DNA from: Streptomyces sp. Tu 3180
GTDB lineage: Bacteria > Actinomycetota > Actinomycetes > Streptomycetales > Streptomycetaceae
Length of the DNA stretch: 64,000 bases
Direction: 5' to 3'
Assembly (NCBI RefSeq): GCF_009852415.1
Contig: NZ_WOXS01000002.1
Location: forward strand, 1,944,501 to 2,008,500
Shown: positions 35,773 to 45,577 of the stretch, in pieces
Numbering within the stretch: position 1 is the first letter of the stretch
How the letters are laid out: each line of letters opens with the position of its first letter
Position numbers and translations under genes: made by a program
The notes under the pieces: model-generated
Told to the model about the DNA's origin: nothing
What the model saw: only the letters and a program-made list of their open reading frames with translations
The model's database searches: none

Positions 35773-36434
35773 CCGTCGTCCGCCTGCGCCGCGCGCGTGT
35801 GCGCTACGGCCCCCTGGAGGCCCTGCACGGGGTCACGCTCGCCGCCCCGGGCCCCGGCCTCACCGTGCTGCTGGGCCGCAACGGCTCCGGACGGACGACC
35901 GTCCTGCGCGCGCTGGCCGGCACCGTGCCGCTGTCCGGCGGGTCGGTGGTGTGGGACGGCGTGGACGTGACCGGCGTGCCGGCGTACGAGCGGGCCCGGC
36001 GCGGCCTGTGCATGGTGCCGGAGCGGCAGGCCGTGTTCGGCTCGCTCACCGTGCGCGAGAACCTCGCCCTCGCCTCCCCGGACCCGGCCGCCGCGCTCGA
36101 CGCCTACCCCTGGCTGCGGCCGCTGCTGGACCGCCGCGCCGGCACCCTCTCCGGCGGTGAGCAGCGCATGCTGGCCGTGTCCCGGGCACTGGCGGCACGC
36201 GCGCGGGTCGTACTCGTCGACGAGCCGGTCCAGGGCATGTCGCCCCCGGTCGCGGCCCGTACGTACGCGCTGCTGGCCGCGCTCGACGCGTGCGTGGTCG
36301 TCGCCGAGCAGCGGCTGCCGCCCGCTCTGCGCGGCCGCCCCGCCGTCGTGTACGAACTGCGGCGGGGCGCGGTGGTGTTCGCCGGGGAGGCGGGCGAACT
36401 CGACCGTCCCGGTGGCTCCCCGGGACACCCGTGA
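35769..36434 (+). CDS. LivF-like ABC ATPase with unusual Walker A
   Basis: A 221-residue LivF-type ATPase, short at the end. The signature is intact (TLSGGEQRMLAVSRAL) and Walker B is VVLVDEP with the usual Gln/Gly-rich D-loop (VQGMSPP). In Walker A, GRNGSGRTT, the conserved Lys is Arg (CGG codon). This residue normally contacts the ATP phosphates, so activity may be reduced or need its partner. GTG at 35769 overlaps the stop of LivHMG (GTGA), so the two subunits are coupled. Gene order and overlap make it the second ATPase of this transporter. Confidence 0.82.
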   Translation: MTVVRLRRARVRYGPLEALHGVTLAAPGPGLTVLLGRNGSGRTTVLRALAGTVPLSGGSVVWDGVDVTGVPAYERARRGLCMVPERQAVFGSLTVRENLALASPDPAAALDAYPWLRPLLDRRAGTLSGGEQRMLAVSRALAARARVVLVDEPVQGMSPPVAARTYALLAALDACVVVAEQRLPPALRGRPAVVYELRRGAVVFAGEAGELDRPGGSPGHP

Positions 36435-36449
36435 GCCCAGGAACGCCCC

Positions 36450-36481
36450 GGCCCCGTCCGGCCGGCCCGCCGGACGGGGCC
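36450..36481. terminator. bidirectional hairpin terminator
   Basis: A 13-base-pair perfect stem (36450-36462 with 36469-36481) with a 6-base loop lies between the livF-like gene and the convergent Rpf-LysM gene. Confidence 0.8.
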
Positions 36482-36504
36482 CGTGTCCCGGGCGACGGGG
36501 CGGC

Positions 36505-37676
<1,172 letters not shown>

Positions 37677-38459
37677 GTGCCGCGCATGCTCGACGTCAGC
37701 GACGAGGTACGCGCCGAGATCGGCGACGAAGAAGCCGACCGCCTGCTCGCCGGGGATTCCGCCCCGGGCGGTTACGACTGCACCTCCTGCCGCACCCCGG
37801 GCGACCCGGAGCAGGAGCGCACCAGCACCGTTCTGTTCGTCGGGGACGAGACCGCCGTCCTCGCCTTCGCCCACGCCACCTGCCTGCCCTCGCAGGTCGT
37901 CCAGGTCACCGAGGAGCAGTTGCAGGGCGCCGTGCGGGCCATCGGCGGCGACACCCCGGCCACGGGACCGGAGAGGGTCGCGCCCGAGCAGGCCGTGCTC
38001 GGCGTGACCAGCGGACTGGTCCTGATCGGCGGGGAACTGCACCCGGCGCTGGTCGTGGAGCCGACCGCGCCGGTCGCGCGCCCCGGATCGCTCGGCGCGG
38101 GCGACGACTTCCTGCCGCTGCTCATCGAGCAGGGCTTCATGCCGCTGACCGAGCTGTCGGCGGTGCCGACGGTGCTGCACGGCTGGTCGGTGCTGCTCGC
38201 CGCGGGACAGCTGCACGCCGTGCTCCAGCCGGACCCGAACGGCGGCCGGCCGGTGGCCTGGTGGCAGGCGCACCAGCCGCTCCAGGTCACCGAGGGCTGG
38301 CGGACGGCCGCGGGCAGGCACCAGCAGGTGCTGATGTTCGCGGCCCCGGTCGGCTCGATCGGCCGCCAGCCGCGCGAGGACCTGCTGCGCGACGCGCTGG
38401 ACAAGGCCGCCGCGGACGGGAAGCTGGTCGCCGCGGCGCTGCCGCTCGCCGGCATCTGA
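37677..38459 (+). CDS. conserved Streptomyces protein of unknown function
   Basis: A 260-residue cytoplasmic protein that I do not recognise. It starts at GTG 37677, six bases after GAGGGAG. Visible features are CTSCRTPGDP near residue 37, two LPLL/ALVVE beta-type segments and a C-terminal stretch rich in Ala. There is no signal peptide, membrane helix or known catalytic motif. A similar fold to SseB-like proteins is possible but cannot be shown here. The next gene follows with a 68-base gap in the same direction, so they may be co-transcribed. Confidence 0.65.
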   Translation: MPRMLDVSDEVRAEIGDEEADRLLAGDSAPGGYDCTSCRTPGDPEQERTSTVLFVGDETAVLAFAHATCLPSQVVQVTEEQLQGAVRAIGGDTPATGPERVAPEQAVLGVTSGLVLIGGELHPALVVEPTAPVARPGSLGAGDDFLPLLIEQGFMPLTELSAVPTVLHGWSVLLAAGQLHAVLQPDPNGGRPVAWWQAHQPLQVTEGWRTAAGRHQQVLMFAAPVGSIGRQPREDLLRDALDKAAADGKLVAAALPLAGI

Positions 38460-38527
38460 CCGGCACACAACCGACGAAAGCCGGACAGGGGCCGCATCCC
38501 TTGCGTCACGGGGTCGTTTGGACATAC

Positions 38528-38947
38528 GTGCACGCATACGACGTTCCCCGCCGCCAGTCCCTCGCCTCGGTTCCCGCCCCCGGGCGCCCGGCTCAGGGCT
38601 CCCGGAGCGGCCTCTCGGCCACGCCGATCTACGACGCCCTCTACACCGAGTACGTCAAGTCCTTCCGCGCGCTGCCGGGCGACCGCAGCGGCGAGGAGGA
38701 ACTGGGCTTCACCGCCTTCGGGAACATCCCGCGCCGTACGGGCGCGTACGGCGGCCACCTCCCGGGACCGCTCACCGGCTCCCTCGGGAGCGGTTCGCAC
38801 GACGCCCACGGCGCGGGGGCCGGCGGCACCCACCAGGGCACCGGACAGCAGCCGCAGTGGGAGCGCGTCGGCACGGTCGGCCGGCACGCCACCGGGATGC
38901 GGCACGTACCGGCCGGGCTGCCGCCGGCTCCGCGCAGAGGCGCCTGA
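38528..38947 (+). CDS. small conserved Streptomyces protein of unknown function
   Basis: A 139-residue protein with a conserved-looking core (SATPIYDALYTEYVKSFRALPGDRSGEEELGF...NIPRRTGAYG) and a low-complexity Gly/His/Gln tail. It has no membrane helix or cysteine. The core resembles uncharacterised proteins I remember from Streptomyces; I cannot give a role. The start is uncertain: GTG 38528 is chosen, but upstream codons in the same frame (VVWTY) could belong. It is convergent with der, and the large terminator at 38955-39011 sits between them. Confidence 0.6.
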   Translation: MHAYDVPRRQSLASVPAPGRPAQGSRSGLSATPIYDALYTEYVKSFRALPGDRSGEEELGFTAFGNIPRRTGAYGGHLPGPLTGSLGSGSHDAHGAGAGGTHQGTGQQPQWERVGTVGRHATGMRHVPAGLPPAPRRGA

Positions 38948-38954
38948 TCGGGCA

Positions 38955-39011
38955 CGAGGACACGGCGAAGGGGCGGCCCCCGAGCGGGGCCGCCCCTTCG
39001 CCGTGTCCTCG
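38955..39011. terminator. 26-bp perfect hairpin terminator
   Basis: A perfect 26-base-pair inverted repeat (38955-38980 with 38986-39011) with a 5-base loop. It begins 7 bases after the stop of the small protein and ends 1 base before the der stop codon, so it serves both convergent genes. Confidence 0.92.
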
Positions 39012-39012
39012 G

Positions 39013-40491
39013 CTACTTCTTCTTGCCGCGCTTCTCGCGCACCCGCACCGAGATGTGGATCGGCGTCCCCTCGAAGCCGAACTCCTCGCGCAGCCGGCGC
39101 TCGATGAAGCGCCGGTAGCCCGCCTCGATGAAGCCGGAGGCGAACAGCACGAACCGCGGCGGCTTGGTGCCCGCCTGGGTGCCGAACAGGATGCGCGGCT
39201 GCTTGCCGCCCCGCACGGGGTGCGGGTGGGCGGCGACCAGCTCGCCGAGGAAGGCGTTCAGCCGGCCGGTCGGGACCCGGGTCTCCCAGCCCTCCAGCGC
39301 CGTCTCGATGGCCGGCACCAGCTTCTCCATGTGCCGGCCGGTGCGCGCCGAGACGTTCACCCGGGGCGCCCACGCCACCTGACCGAGCTCGGTCTCGATC
39401 TCCCGCTCCAGGTAGTAGCGGCGCTCCTCGTCGAGGGTGTCCCACTTGTTGTACGCCAGGACGAGCGCGCGGCCCGCCTCGACGGCCATGGTGACGATGC
39501 GCTGGTCCTGCACCGAGATGGACTCGGCGGCGTCGATCAGGACGACGGCCACCTCGGCCTTCTCGACGGCGGCGGCGGTGCGCAGCGAGGCGTAGTAGTC
39601 GGCGCCCTGCTGGAGGTGGACGCGCTTGCGGATGCCCGCCGTGTCGACGAACTTCCAGGTCTTGCCGCCCAGTTCGATCATCTCGTCGACCGGGTCGCGG
39701 GTGGTGCCGGCCAGTTCGTTGACGACGACCCGCTCCTCGCCCGCGACCTTGTTCAGCAGCGAGGACTTGCCGACGTTCGGGCGGCCGATCAGGGCGACCC
39801 GGCGCGGGCCGCCGACGGCGGTGCCGAAGGTCTGCGCCGGGGCCTCCGGCAGCACCTCCAGGACCTGGTCCAGCATGTCGCCGGTGCCGCGGCCGTGCAG
39901 GGCGGAGACCGGGTACGGCTCGCCCAGGCCCAGGGACCACAGGTAGGCCGCGTCGGCCTCGCCGCTCGGGCCGTCCACCTTGTTGGCGCACAGCACGACC
40001 GGCTTGCCGGCCTTGCGCAGCAGCCGGACCACGGCCTCGTCGGTGTCGGTCGCGCCGACCTTGGCGTCGACGACGAAGACGACCGCGTCGGCGGCCTCGA
40101 TCGCGTACTCGGCCTGCGCGGCCACGGAGGCGTCGATGCCGAGGACGTCCTGCTCCCAGCCGCCGGTGTCGACGACCTTGAAGCGGCGGCCCGCCCACTC
40201 GGCCTCGTAGGTGACGCGGTCGCGGGTGACGCCCGGCTTGTCCTCGACGACGGCCTCGCGGCGGCCGATGATCCGGTTCACCAGGGTGGACTTGCCGACG
40301 TTGGGGCGGCCGACGACGGCGAGCACGGGCAGCGGACCGTGTCCGGCGGCCTCGATGGCGCCCTCGACGTCCTCGAGGTCGAAGCCCTCCTCCGCGGCGA
40401 GCTCCATGAACTCCGCGAACTCGGCTTCGCCGAGCGCCCCGTGATCGTGCTCGTGCTCGGCCGAGCCGTCGGGCTGGCTGTGGTCGTTCAT
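39013..40491 (-). CDS. der: ribosome-assembly GTPase Der
   Basis: A 492-residue tandem-GTPase required for 50S ribosome assembly. Both G domains are complete: [10 protein letters not shown] (about 60) and [10 protein letters not shown] (about 233), each followed by DTGG/DTAGI switch motifs and NKVD / NKWD base-recognition motifs. The C-terminal KH-like domain ends REKRGKKK. An acidic, His-rich N-terminal extension of about 50 residues is typical of actinobacteria. It is followed by the large hairpin. Upstream lies plsC with a 75-base gap, so der is probably in the cmk-plsC-der transcript. Confidence 0.96.
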   Translation of the reverse strand: MNDHSQPDGSAEHEHDHGALGEAEFAEFMELAAEEGFDLEDVEGAIEAAGHGPLPVLAVVGRPNVGKSTLVNRIIGRREAVVEDKPGVTRDRVTYEAEWAGRRFKVVDTGGWEQDVLGIDASVAAQAEYAIEAADAVVFVVDAKVGATDTDEAVVRLLRKAGKPVVLCANKVDGPSGEADAAYLWSLGLGEPYPVSALHGRGTGDMLDQVLEVLPEAPAQTFGTAVGGPRRVALIGRPNVGKSSLLNKVAGEERVVVNELAGTTRDPVDEMIELGGKTWKFVDTAGIRKRVHLQQGADYYASLRTAAAVEKAEVAVVLIDAAESISVQDQRIVTMAVEAGRALVLAYNKWDTLDEERRYYLEREIETELGQVAWAPRVNVSARTGRHMEKLVPAIETALEGWETRVPTGRLNAFLGELVAAHPHPVRGGKQPRILFGTQAGTKPPRFVLFASGFIEAGYRRFIERRLREEFGFEGTPIHISVRVREKRGKKK

Positions 40492-40566
40492 GAAGTCCGT
40501 ACCTCGTCGTTCATCGTGGTGATCGGTGGAACGCCCGATACAGGGTGATCCACTACTCAGTGTCGC

Positions 40567-41214
40567 CTAGCGTCCGGTGAGGCGCCTGGCGTTTTCCAGG
40601 TGCGCGGTCAGCTGCTTCTGGATGCGCTCGGTCGCCTCGTCCAGCGCCCTGCGCGTGCGTCTCCCGCTGCCGTCCCCCGCCTCGAAGGCGTCGCCGAAGA
40701 CGACGTCGACGCGGGAGCGCAGCGGGGGCAGTCCCTTCATCAACCGTCCGCGCCGCTCGGAACTTCCCAGGACGGCCACCGGCACGATCGGCGCGCCGCT
40801 GCGGACGGCGAAGTAGGCGAGCCCCGCGCGCAGGGAGGCGAAGTCGCCCTCGCCCCGGGTGCCCTCGGGGAAGATGCCGAGGACACCGCCCTGCTCCAGC
40901 ACGCCCAGCGCCCGGGAGATCGCCGTGCGGTCGGTGCTGTGCCGGTCCACCTTCAGCTGGCCGATGCCGGTCAGGAACGGGTCGAGCGGGCCGACGAACG
41001 CCTCCTTCTTGATCAGGAAGTGCGTCGGCCGGGGCGCCACGCCCATGACCATCGGTCCGTCGATGTTGTGGGAGTGGTTGACGGCGAGGATCACCGGGCC
41101 GGCCGCGGGCACCCGCCAGGCGCCCAGCACCCGCGGCCTCCACAGCCCGTACATCAGGCCGACGCCGATGCGCCGCCCGACCTCGGCGCCCCGCACCGAT
41201 GGGACGTCGGTCAC
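40567..41214 (-). CDS. plsC: 1-acyl-sn-glycerol-3-phosphate acyltransferase
   Basis: A 215-residue PlsC-type enzyme that adds the second acyl chain to lysophosphatidic acid in phospholipid synthesis. Conserved blocks are NHSHNIDGP (H-x4-D active site) and FPEGTRGEGD. The N-terminus has a short hydrophobic segment for membrane contact. GTG at 41214 overlaps the TGA of cmk, so the two are coupled; the longer open frame upstream is only codon bias. Cmk and PlsC are often neighbours in actinobacteria, linking CDP supply to lipid synthesis. Confidence 0.9.
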   Translation of the reverse strand: MTDVPSVRGAEVGRRIGVGLMYGLWRPRVLGAWRVPAAGPVILAVNHSHNIDGPMVMGVAPRPTHFLIKKEAFVGPLDPFLTGIGQLKVDRHSTDRTAISRALGVLEQGGVLGIFPEGTRGEGDFASLRAGLAYFAVRSGAPIVPVAVLGSSERRGRLMKGLPPLRSRVDVVFGDAFEAGDGSGRRTRRALDEATERIQKQLTAHLENARRLTGR

Positions 41215-41891
41215 TTCCCGGCCCGCTTCTCCTCGACGAGGGTGACGACGCACTCGATGACCTGCGCCAGCGTCAGGTCGGTGGTGTCGACCTCGACCGC
41301 GTCGTCCGCCTTGGCCAGCGGGGAGGTCTTGCGGCTGGAGTCGGCCGCGTCCCGCTTGATCAGGGCCTCCCGGGTGGCGTGGACGTCGGCGCCCTTGAGC
41401 TCGCCGCTGCGGCGGGCGGCCCGCGCCTCCGGGGAGGCGGTGAGGAAGATCTTGAGGTCGGCGTCGGGCAGCACGGTGGTGCCGATGTCGCGGCCCTCGA
41501 CGACGATGCCGGTGACGGCGGAGGAGGCGATCGTGCGCTGCAGCTCGGTGATCCGGGCGCGCACCTCGGGCACCGCGCTGACCGCGCTGACCTTGGAGGT
41601 GACGTCCTGCTCGCGGATCGGGCCGGCCACGTCCACGCCGTCGACCGTGATGGTCGGGCTCTCGGGGTCGGTGCCGGAGACGATCTCCGGCTTGCCGGCG
41701 ACGGCGGCGACCGCGGAGGGGTCGTCTATGTCGATGCCGTTGTTCACCATCCACCAGGTGATCGCCCGGTACTGGGCGCCGGTGTCCAGGTAGTTCAGGC
41801 CGAGCTGCGCCGCCACGGCCTTCGACGTGCTCGACTTGCCCGTGCCGGAGGGGCCGTCGATGGCGACAATCACTGGCGTGGCGCTTTCCAC
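41211..41891 (-). CDS. cmk: cytidylate kinase
   Basis: A 226-residue CMP/dCMP kinase. The P-loop is DGPSGTGKSS (about residues 12-21), and the NMP-binding region has LDTGAQYRAITWW and VVEGRDIGTTVLPDADLKIFL, both diagnostic of bacterial Cmk. It supplies CDP for nucleic acids and for CDP-diacylglycerol. ATG at 41891 follows a 138-base gap after tyrA, so it may have its own promoter. GTGA overlap joins it to plsC. Confidence 0.96.
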   Translation of the reverse strand: MESATPVIVAIDGPSGTGKSSTSKAVAAQLGLNYLDTGAQYRAITWWMVNNGIDIDDPSAVAAVAGKPEIVSGTDPESPTITVDGVDVAGPIREQDVTSKVSAVSAVPEVRARITELQRTIASSAVTGIVVEGRDIGTTVLPDADLKIFLTASPEARAARRSGELKGADVHATREALIKRDAADSSRKTSPLAKADDAVEVDTTDLTLAQVIECVVTLVEEKRAGK

Positions 41892-42029
41892 AGTGGGGAC
41901 CTTCCTGGACCTGACTGGCGGGGAGAGGGGGCGCGACCGCCCCGCACAAGGTTACTGGGTGCGCATCCCCCGATCGGCCCCTCCCGGGGCCGGGCCCCGC
42001 CGCCGGAGCGCCCGCCCCGCGCTCCGGCC

Positions 42030-43115
42030 CTACTGCCGGATCGCCCAGCCCCGCTCCCGCAGCGCCGCCGTGAGGACGGGTGCCGCCTTGGGCTCGACCA
42101 TGAGCTGCACCAGACCGGCCTGCTGCCCGGTCGCGTGCTCGATCCGCACGTCCTCGATGTTGACCCCGGCCCGCCCGGCGTCCGCGAAGATGCGGGCCAG
42201 CTGCCCCGGCTGGTCGTCGATGAGCACCGCCACCGTCTCGTAGAGCCGCGGGGCGGACCCGTGCTTGCCGGGGACGCGGACCTGGCCGGTGTTGCCGCGG
42301 CGCAGCACGTCCTCGATGCCCGTGACGCCCTCGCGCCGCTTGTCCTCGTCGGAGGACTGCAGCGCGCGCAGGGCCCGCACGGTCCCCTCCAGGTCGGCGG
42401 CGACGTCCGTGAGCAGGTCGGCGACCGGCCCCGGGTTCGCGGACAGGATGTCGATCCACATCCGGGGGTCGGAGGCGGCGATCCGGGTCACGTCCCGGAT
42501 GCCCTGCCCGCACAGCCGTACGGCGGCCTCCTCCGCGTGCTCCAGGCGCGCGGCGACCATGCTGGACACCAGGTGGGGCATGTGGGAGACGAGGGCCACG
42601 GCACGGTCGTGCGCGTCGGCGTCCATGACGACGGGCACGGCGCGGCAGTGCGAGACCAGTTCCAGGGCGAGGTTCAGCACCTCGGTGTCGGTGTCCCGGG
42701 TGGGGGTCAGCACCCAGGGGCGGCCCTCGAAGAGGTCGCCGGTGGCGGCCAGCGGGCCGGACTTCTCGCGGCCGGACATGGGGTGCGTGCCGATGTAGGA
42801 CGACAGGTCCAGGCCGCGCGCCTCGAGCTCACGGCGTGGTCCGCCCTTGACGCTGGCGACGTCGATGTAGCCGCGGGCCAGGCCGCGCCCCATCGCGTCG
42901 GCGAGCACGCCGGCCACGTGGGCGGGCGGGGCCGCGACGATCACCAGGTCCACCGGCCCGTCGGGGGCCTCGTCGGTGCCGGCGCCGAGCGCGGCGGCCG
43001 TGCGGGCCTGTTCCGGGTCGTGGTCGGCGAGGTGGACGGTGACGCCCCGCTGGGACAGGGCGAGGGCGGCGGACGTGCCGATGAGTCCGGTGCCGAGGAC
43101 GAGTGCGGTTCTCAC
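42030..43115 (-). CDS. tyrA: prephenate dehydrogenase
   Basis: A 361-residue TyrA for tyrosine synthesis. The N-terminal NAD(P) Rossmann motif is LGTGLIGTSAAL; the active-site block is THPMSGREKSG, and RVPGKHGSAP links to a C-terminal ACT domain (about 290-361, VLIDDQPGQLARIFADAGRAGVNIEDV) that probably senses tyrosine. GTG at 43115 overlaps the stop codon of aroH (GTGA). The enzyme is a stand-alone dehydrogenase, with the mutase encoded next door. Confidence 0.94.
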   Translation of the reverse strand: MRTALVLGTGLIGTSAALALSQRGVTVHLADHDPEQARTAAALGAGTDEAPDGPVDLVIVAAPPAHVAGVLADAMGRGLARGYIDVASVKGGPRRELEARGLDLSSYIGTHPMSGREKSGPLAATGDLFEGRPWVLTPTRDTDTEVLNLALELVSHCRAVPVVMDADAHDRAVALVSHMPHLVSSMVAARLEHAEEAAVRLCGQGIRDVTRIAASDPRMWIDILSANPGPVADLLTDVAADLEGTVRALRALQSSDEDKRREGVTGIEDVLRRGNTGQVRVPGKHGSAPRLYETVAVLIDDQPGQLARIFADAGRAGVNIEDVRIEHATGQQAGLVQLMVEPKAAPVLTAALRERGWAIRQ

Positions 43116-43474
43116 TGGGCGATGTCCTTGCGCAGGGCGGCCGCGGCACCGAGGTAGACGTGCGCGATGTCGCCGCGGGGCTTGTCGGACTCGATGTGCG
43201 CGAGGACGCGGACCACGCGGGGCATGGCGCCCTCGACGTCCAGCTCCTGCGCGCAGATCAGGGGCACGTCGACGATGCCGATCTTGCGGGCGGCGGCCGC
43301 CGGGAAGTCGCTGTGCAGGTCGGGCGTGGCCGTGAACCAGATGCTGATCAGGTCGTCGGCGGTCAGTCCGTTGCGTTCCAGGACGGCGGTGAGCAGCGTC
43401 CCGACCTGCTCCTCCATGTGACCGGCCTCGTCCCGTTCCAACTGGACGGCGCCCCGGACCGCTCGTACCGCCAC
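43112..43474 (-). CDS. aroH: chorismate mutase, AroH class
   Basis: A 120-residue chorismate mutase of the trimeric AroH (Bacillus subtilis) type, making prephenate. Family segments are VRAVRGAVQLERDE, SIWFTATPDLHSDFPA and VPLICAQELDVEGAMPRVVRVLAHI, which includes the conserved Cys and Arg positions. It overlaps tyrA by 4 bases, so mutase and dehydrogenase are made together. GTG at 43474 follows AAGGAG by 7 bases. Confidence 0.95.
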   Translation of the reverse strand: MAVRAVRGAVQLERDEAGHMEEQVGTLLTAVLERNGLTADDLISIWFTATPDLHSDFPAAAARKIGIVDVPLICAQELDVEGAMPRVVRVLAHIESDKPRGDIAHVYLGAAAALRKDIAQ

Positions 43475-43841
43475 GGCGATGCTCCTTAGCTGACGTGCGT
43501 CTCTCGGCTGTTAGGGCGTCCAGCCTAGCCAGACGGCGCGCGGGCGGTGCCCGCCGCCCACCTCCTGAGACGGGCGACGTGCACGTTTCCCGGCGGTCGG
43601 CCGTGAAGCGCTTCTCCTCCGGCGCATGCGGTGCCACGATGCCGGAACCGCGGCCCCGCTCCGGCCTCCTCGCCCCCCGGTCCCTCTCCCCCGGTCCCCT
43701 GCGCCTGCCACGGCAGCCGCTTCCGCGTCACCGACGGCTCGGCCGGGAACGGCCCCGGGACCGGGCCGCTGCCCGGGGCAGCGGATCACGGTGGGGGAAA
43801 TTCGGTCCGCCCGGCGTGATCCGCCGCGTACGCTCCCGCGC
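43475..43841. other. intergenic region between divergent genes
   Basis: A spacer of 367 bases between aroH (leftward) and the nucleotidyltransferase gene (rightward). A TAGGCT at 43522-43527 on the minus strand could be a -10 element for aroH, but no matching -35 is seen. Nothing else is supported. Confidence 0.4.
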
Positions 43842-44531
43842 ATGCGCCCCGAAACCCTGGTCCGCGACCACACCGTCTACGCCTGCGTCATGGGGTCGCG
43901 TGCCTTCGGCCTGGCGACGGAGGACAGCGACACCGACCGCCGGGGCGTGTTCCTCGCCCCCACCGCCCTGTTCTGGCGCTTCGACAAACCGCCCACGCAC
44001 GTCGAGGGCCCGGCCGAGGAGCAGTTCAGCTGGGAGCTGGAGCGCTTCTGCGAGCTGGCCCTGCGCGCCAACCCCAGCGTCCTGGAGTGCCTGCACTCCC
44101 CGCTCGTGGAGTACGCCGACGACACCGGCCGCGAGCTGCTGGACCTGCGCGGGGCGTTCCTCTCCCGCCGGGTCCACGAGACGTTCACGCGGTACGCCCA
44201 CGGCCAGCGCCGCAAGCTGGAGGCCCACGTCCGCGCACACGGCGCCCCGCGCTGGAAGCACGCCGTGCACCTGCTCCGCCTCCTGACGAGCGCCCGCGAC
44301 CTGCTGCGCACGGGCACGCTCACGATCGACGTCGGCGACCACCGCGGACCGCTCCTCGCGGTCAAGCGGGGCGAGGTCCCGTGGCCCGAGGTCGAGGCAC
44401 GGATGACCCGCCTGGAGCGGGAGGCCGGGGAGGCGGCCCGGCGCACCCCGCTCCCGGCCGGACCGGACCGGCGGCGCGTCGAGGACTTCCTCGTCCGCAC
44501 CCGCCGCGCCTCGGCCCTGCTGACTCGCTAG
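43842..44531 (+). CDS. RlaP-like nucleotidyltransferase superfamily protein
   Basis: A 229-residue protein of the predicted pol-beta-type nucleotidyltransferase group (PF10127-like). The active-site motif is GSRAFGLATEDSDTDRRGV (about residues 18-36), with Asp pairs for metal. The rest is helical, with YAHGQRRKLEAHV and KHAVHLLRLL typical of the family. The target is unknown; it may act on RNA or a small molecule. ATG at 43842 was chosen; upstream codons look noncoding. It stands alone between aroH and the convergent draG. Confidence 0.8.
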   Translation: MRPETLVRDHTVYACVMGSRAFGLATEDSDTDRRGVFLAPTALFWRFDKPPTHVEGPAEEQFSWELERFCELALRANPSVLECLHSPLVEYADDTGRELLDLRGAFLSRRVHETFTRYAHGQRRKLEAHVRAHGAPRWKHAVHLLRLLTSARDLLRTGTLTIDVGDHRGPLLAVKRGEVPWPEVEARMTRLEREAGEAARRTPLPAGPDRRRVEDFLVRTRRASALLTR

Positions 44532-44554
44532 GGCCCCCGCGCGGCCCCGGACGG

Positions 44555-45577
44555 TCACGCGTCCCAGAGCGCTCCCAGCGCCAGCAGCTCGTCCCGGTAC
44601 TCGATGCGGTCGGCCCAGGCGGCCGGCCAGGCGTCGGCGCCCAGGTGCGCGCCCGCGAAGGCGCCCGTCAGGCAGGCGAGGGAGTCGGAGTCGCCCGCGG
44701 TGCAGGCGGCGCGGCGCAGCGCGGTGAGCGGCTCGTCGACGAAGAGGAGGAAGCAGAGCAGGCCGGTCGCCAGGGCTTCCTCGGCGATCCAGCCCTCGCC
44801 CGTGGCCAGGCAGGGGTCGGTCTCGGGCGAGACGGTGCGCACGGCGTCCCGGAGGCGCTCCAGGACCTCCAGGCACTCGTCCCAGCCGCGCGCGATGAAG
44901 TGCTCGGGGGTGGGGTCCTGGGCGCGGGCCCACAGGTCGCCGAGCCAGAACTCGTGGTAGCGGGTGCGGTTCTCGTAGGCGTAGGAGCGCAGCAGACCGA
45001 TCAGGCCGGTCGGTTCGGCGCCCTCGGCGAGCAGCCGTACGGCGTGCGCGGTGAGGTCGGAGGCGGCGAGCGCGGTGGGGTGCCCGTGGGTGAGCGCCGA
45101 CTGCAACTGGGCGGCGCCCGCGCGCTGTTCGTCGCTCAGACCGGGGACCAGACCGATGGGCGCGACGCGCATGTTGGCCCCGCAGCCCTTGGACCCGACC
45201 TGGCTGGCGTCCTGCCAGGGGCGGTCCTCGCGGGCCAGCAGGTGGCAGGCCTTGAGGCAGGTGTTGCCGGGTGCGCGGTTGTTCTCGGGCGAGCGCCACC
45301 ACTCCACGAACTCCTCGCGCACCGGCCGCTCCAGCCGCTTCGGGGCGAGCGGCCCCCGGTCCGTCGCCGTGCGCAGTCCCCTGCCGAGCGCCAGCGTCAT
45401 CTGGGTGTCGTCGGTGACGATCGCCGGTCTCGGCAGCTCCATCTCCCGCCAGGGCCCGCACTTGGCGAGGATCGAGGGCACGTCGTCGAACTCCGTCGGG
45501 AAGCCCAGCGCGTCCCCGAGGGCGAGTCCGGTGAGCGCCCCCGTGGCGGCGCGCTTGGTGAGGGTGGTCGTGGTCAT
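44555..45577 (-). CDS. draG: ADP-ribosylglycohydrolase
   Basis: A 340-residue DraG/ADP-ribosylglycohydrolase fold. Metal and substrate motifs are GALTGLALGDALG (start), VTDDTQMTL (first Asp/Thr cluster) and TAGDSDSLACLTGAFAG (second Asp cluster). The enzyme should remove ADP-ribose from proteins or nucleic acids, or cleave ADP-ribosyl derivatives. Its start overlaps the stop codon of the nrtR-like gene by 4 bases, so both are made together. A link to NAD turnover is supported by that neighbour. Confidence 0.9.
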   Translation of the reverse strand: MTTTTLTKRAATGALTGLALGDALGFPTEFDDVPSILAKCGPWREMELPRPAIVTDDTQMTLALGRGLRTATDRGPLAPKRLERPVREEFVEWWRSPENNRAPGNTCLKACHLLAREDRPWQDASQVGSKGCGANMRVAPIGLVPGLSDEQRAGAAQLQSALTHGHPTALAASDLTAHAVRLLAEGAEPTGLIGLLRSYAYENRTRYHEFWLGDLWARAQDPTPEHFIARGWDECLEVLERLRDAVRTVSPETDPCLATGEGWIAEEALATGLLCFLLFVDEPLTALRRAACTAGDSDSLACLTGAFAGAHLGADAWPAAWADRIEYRDELLALGALWDA

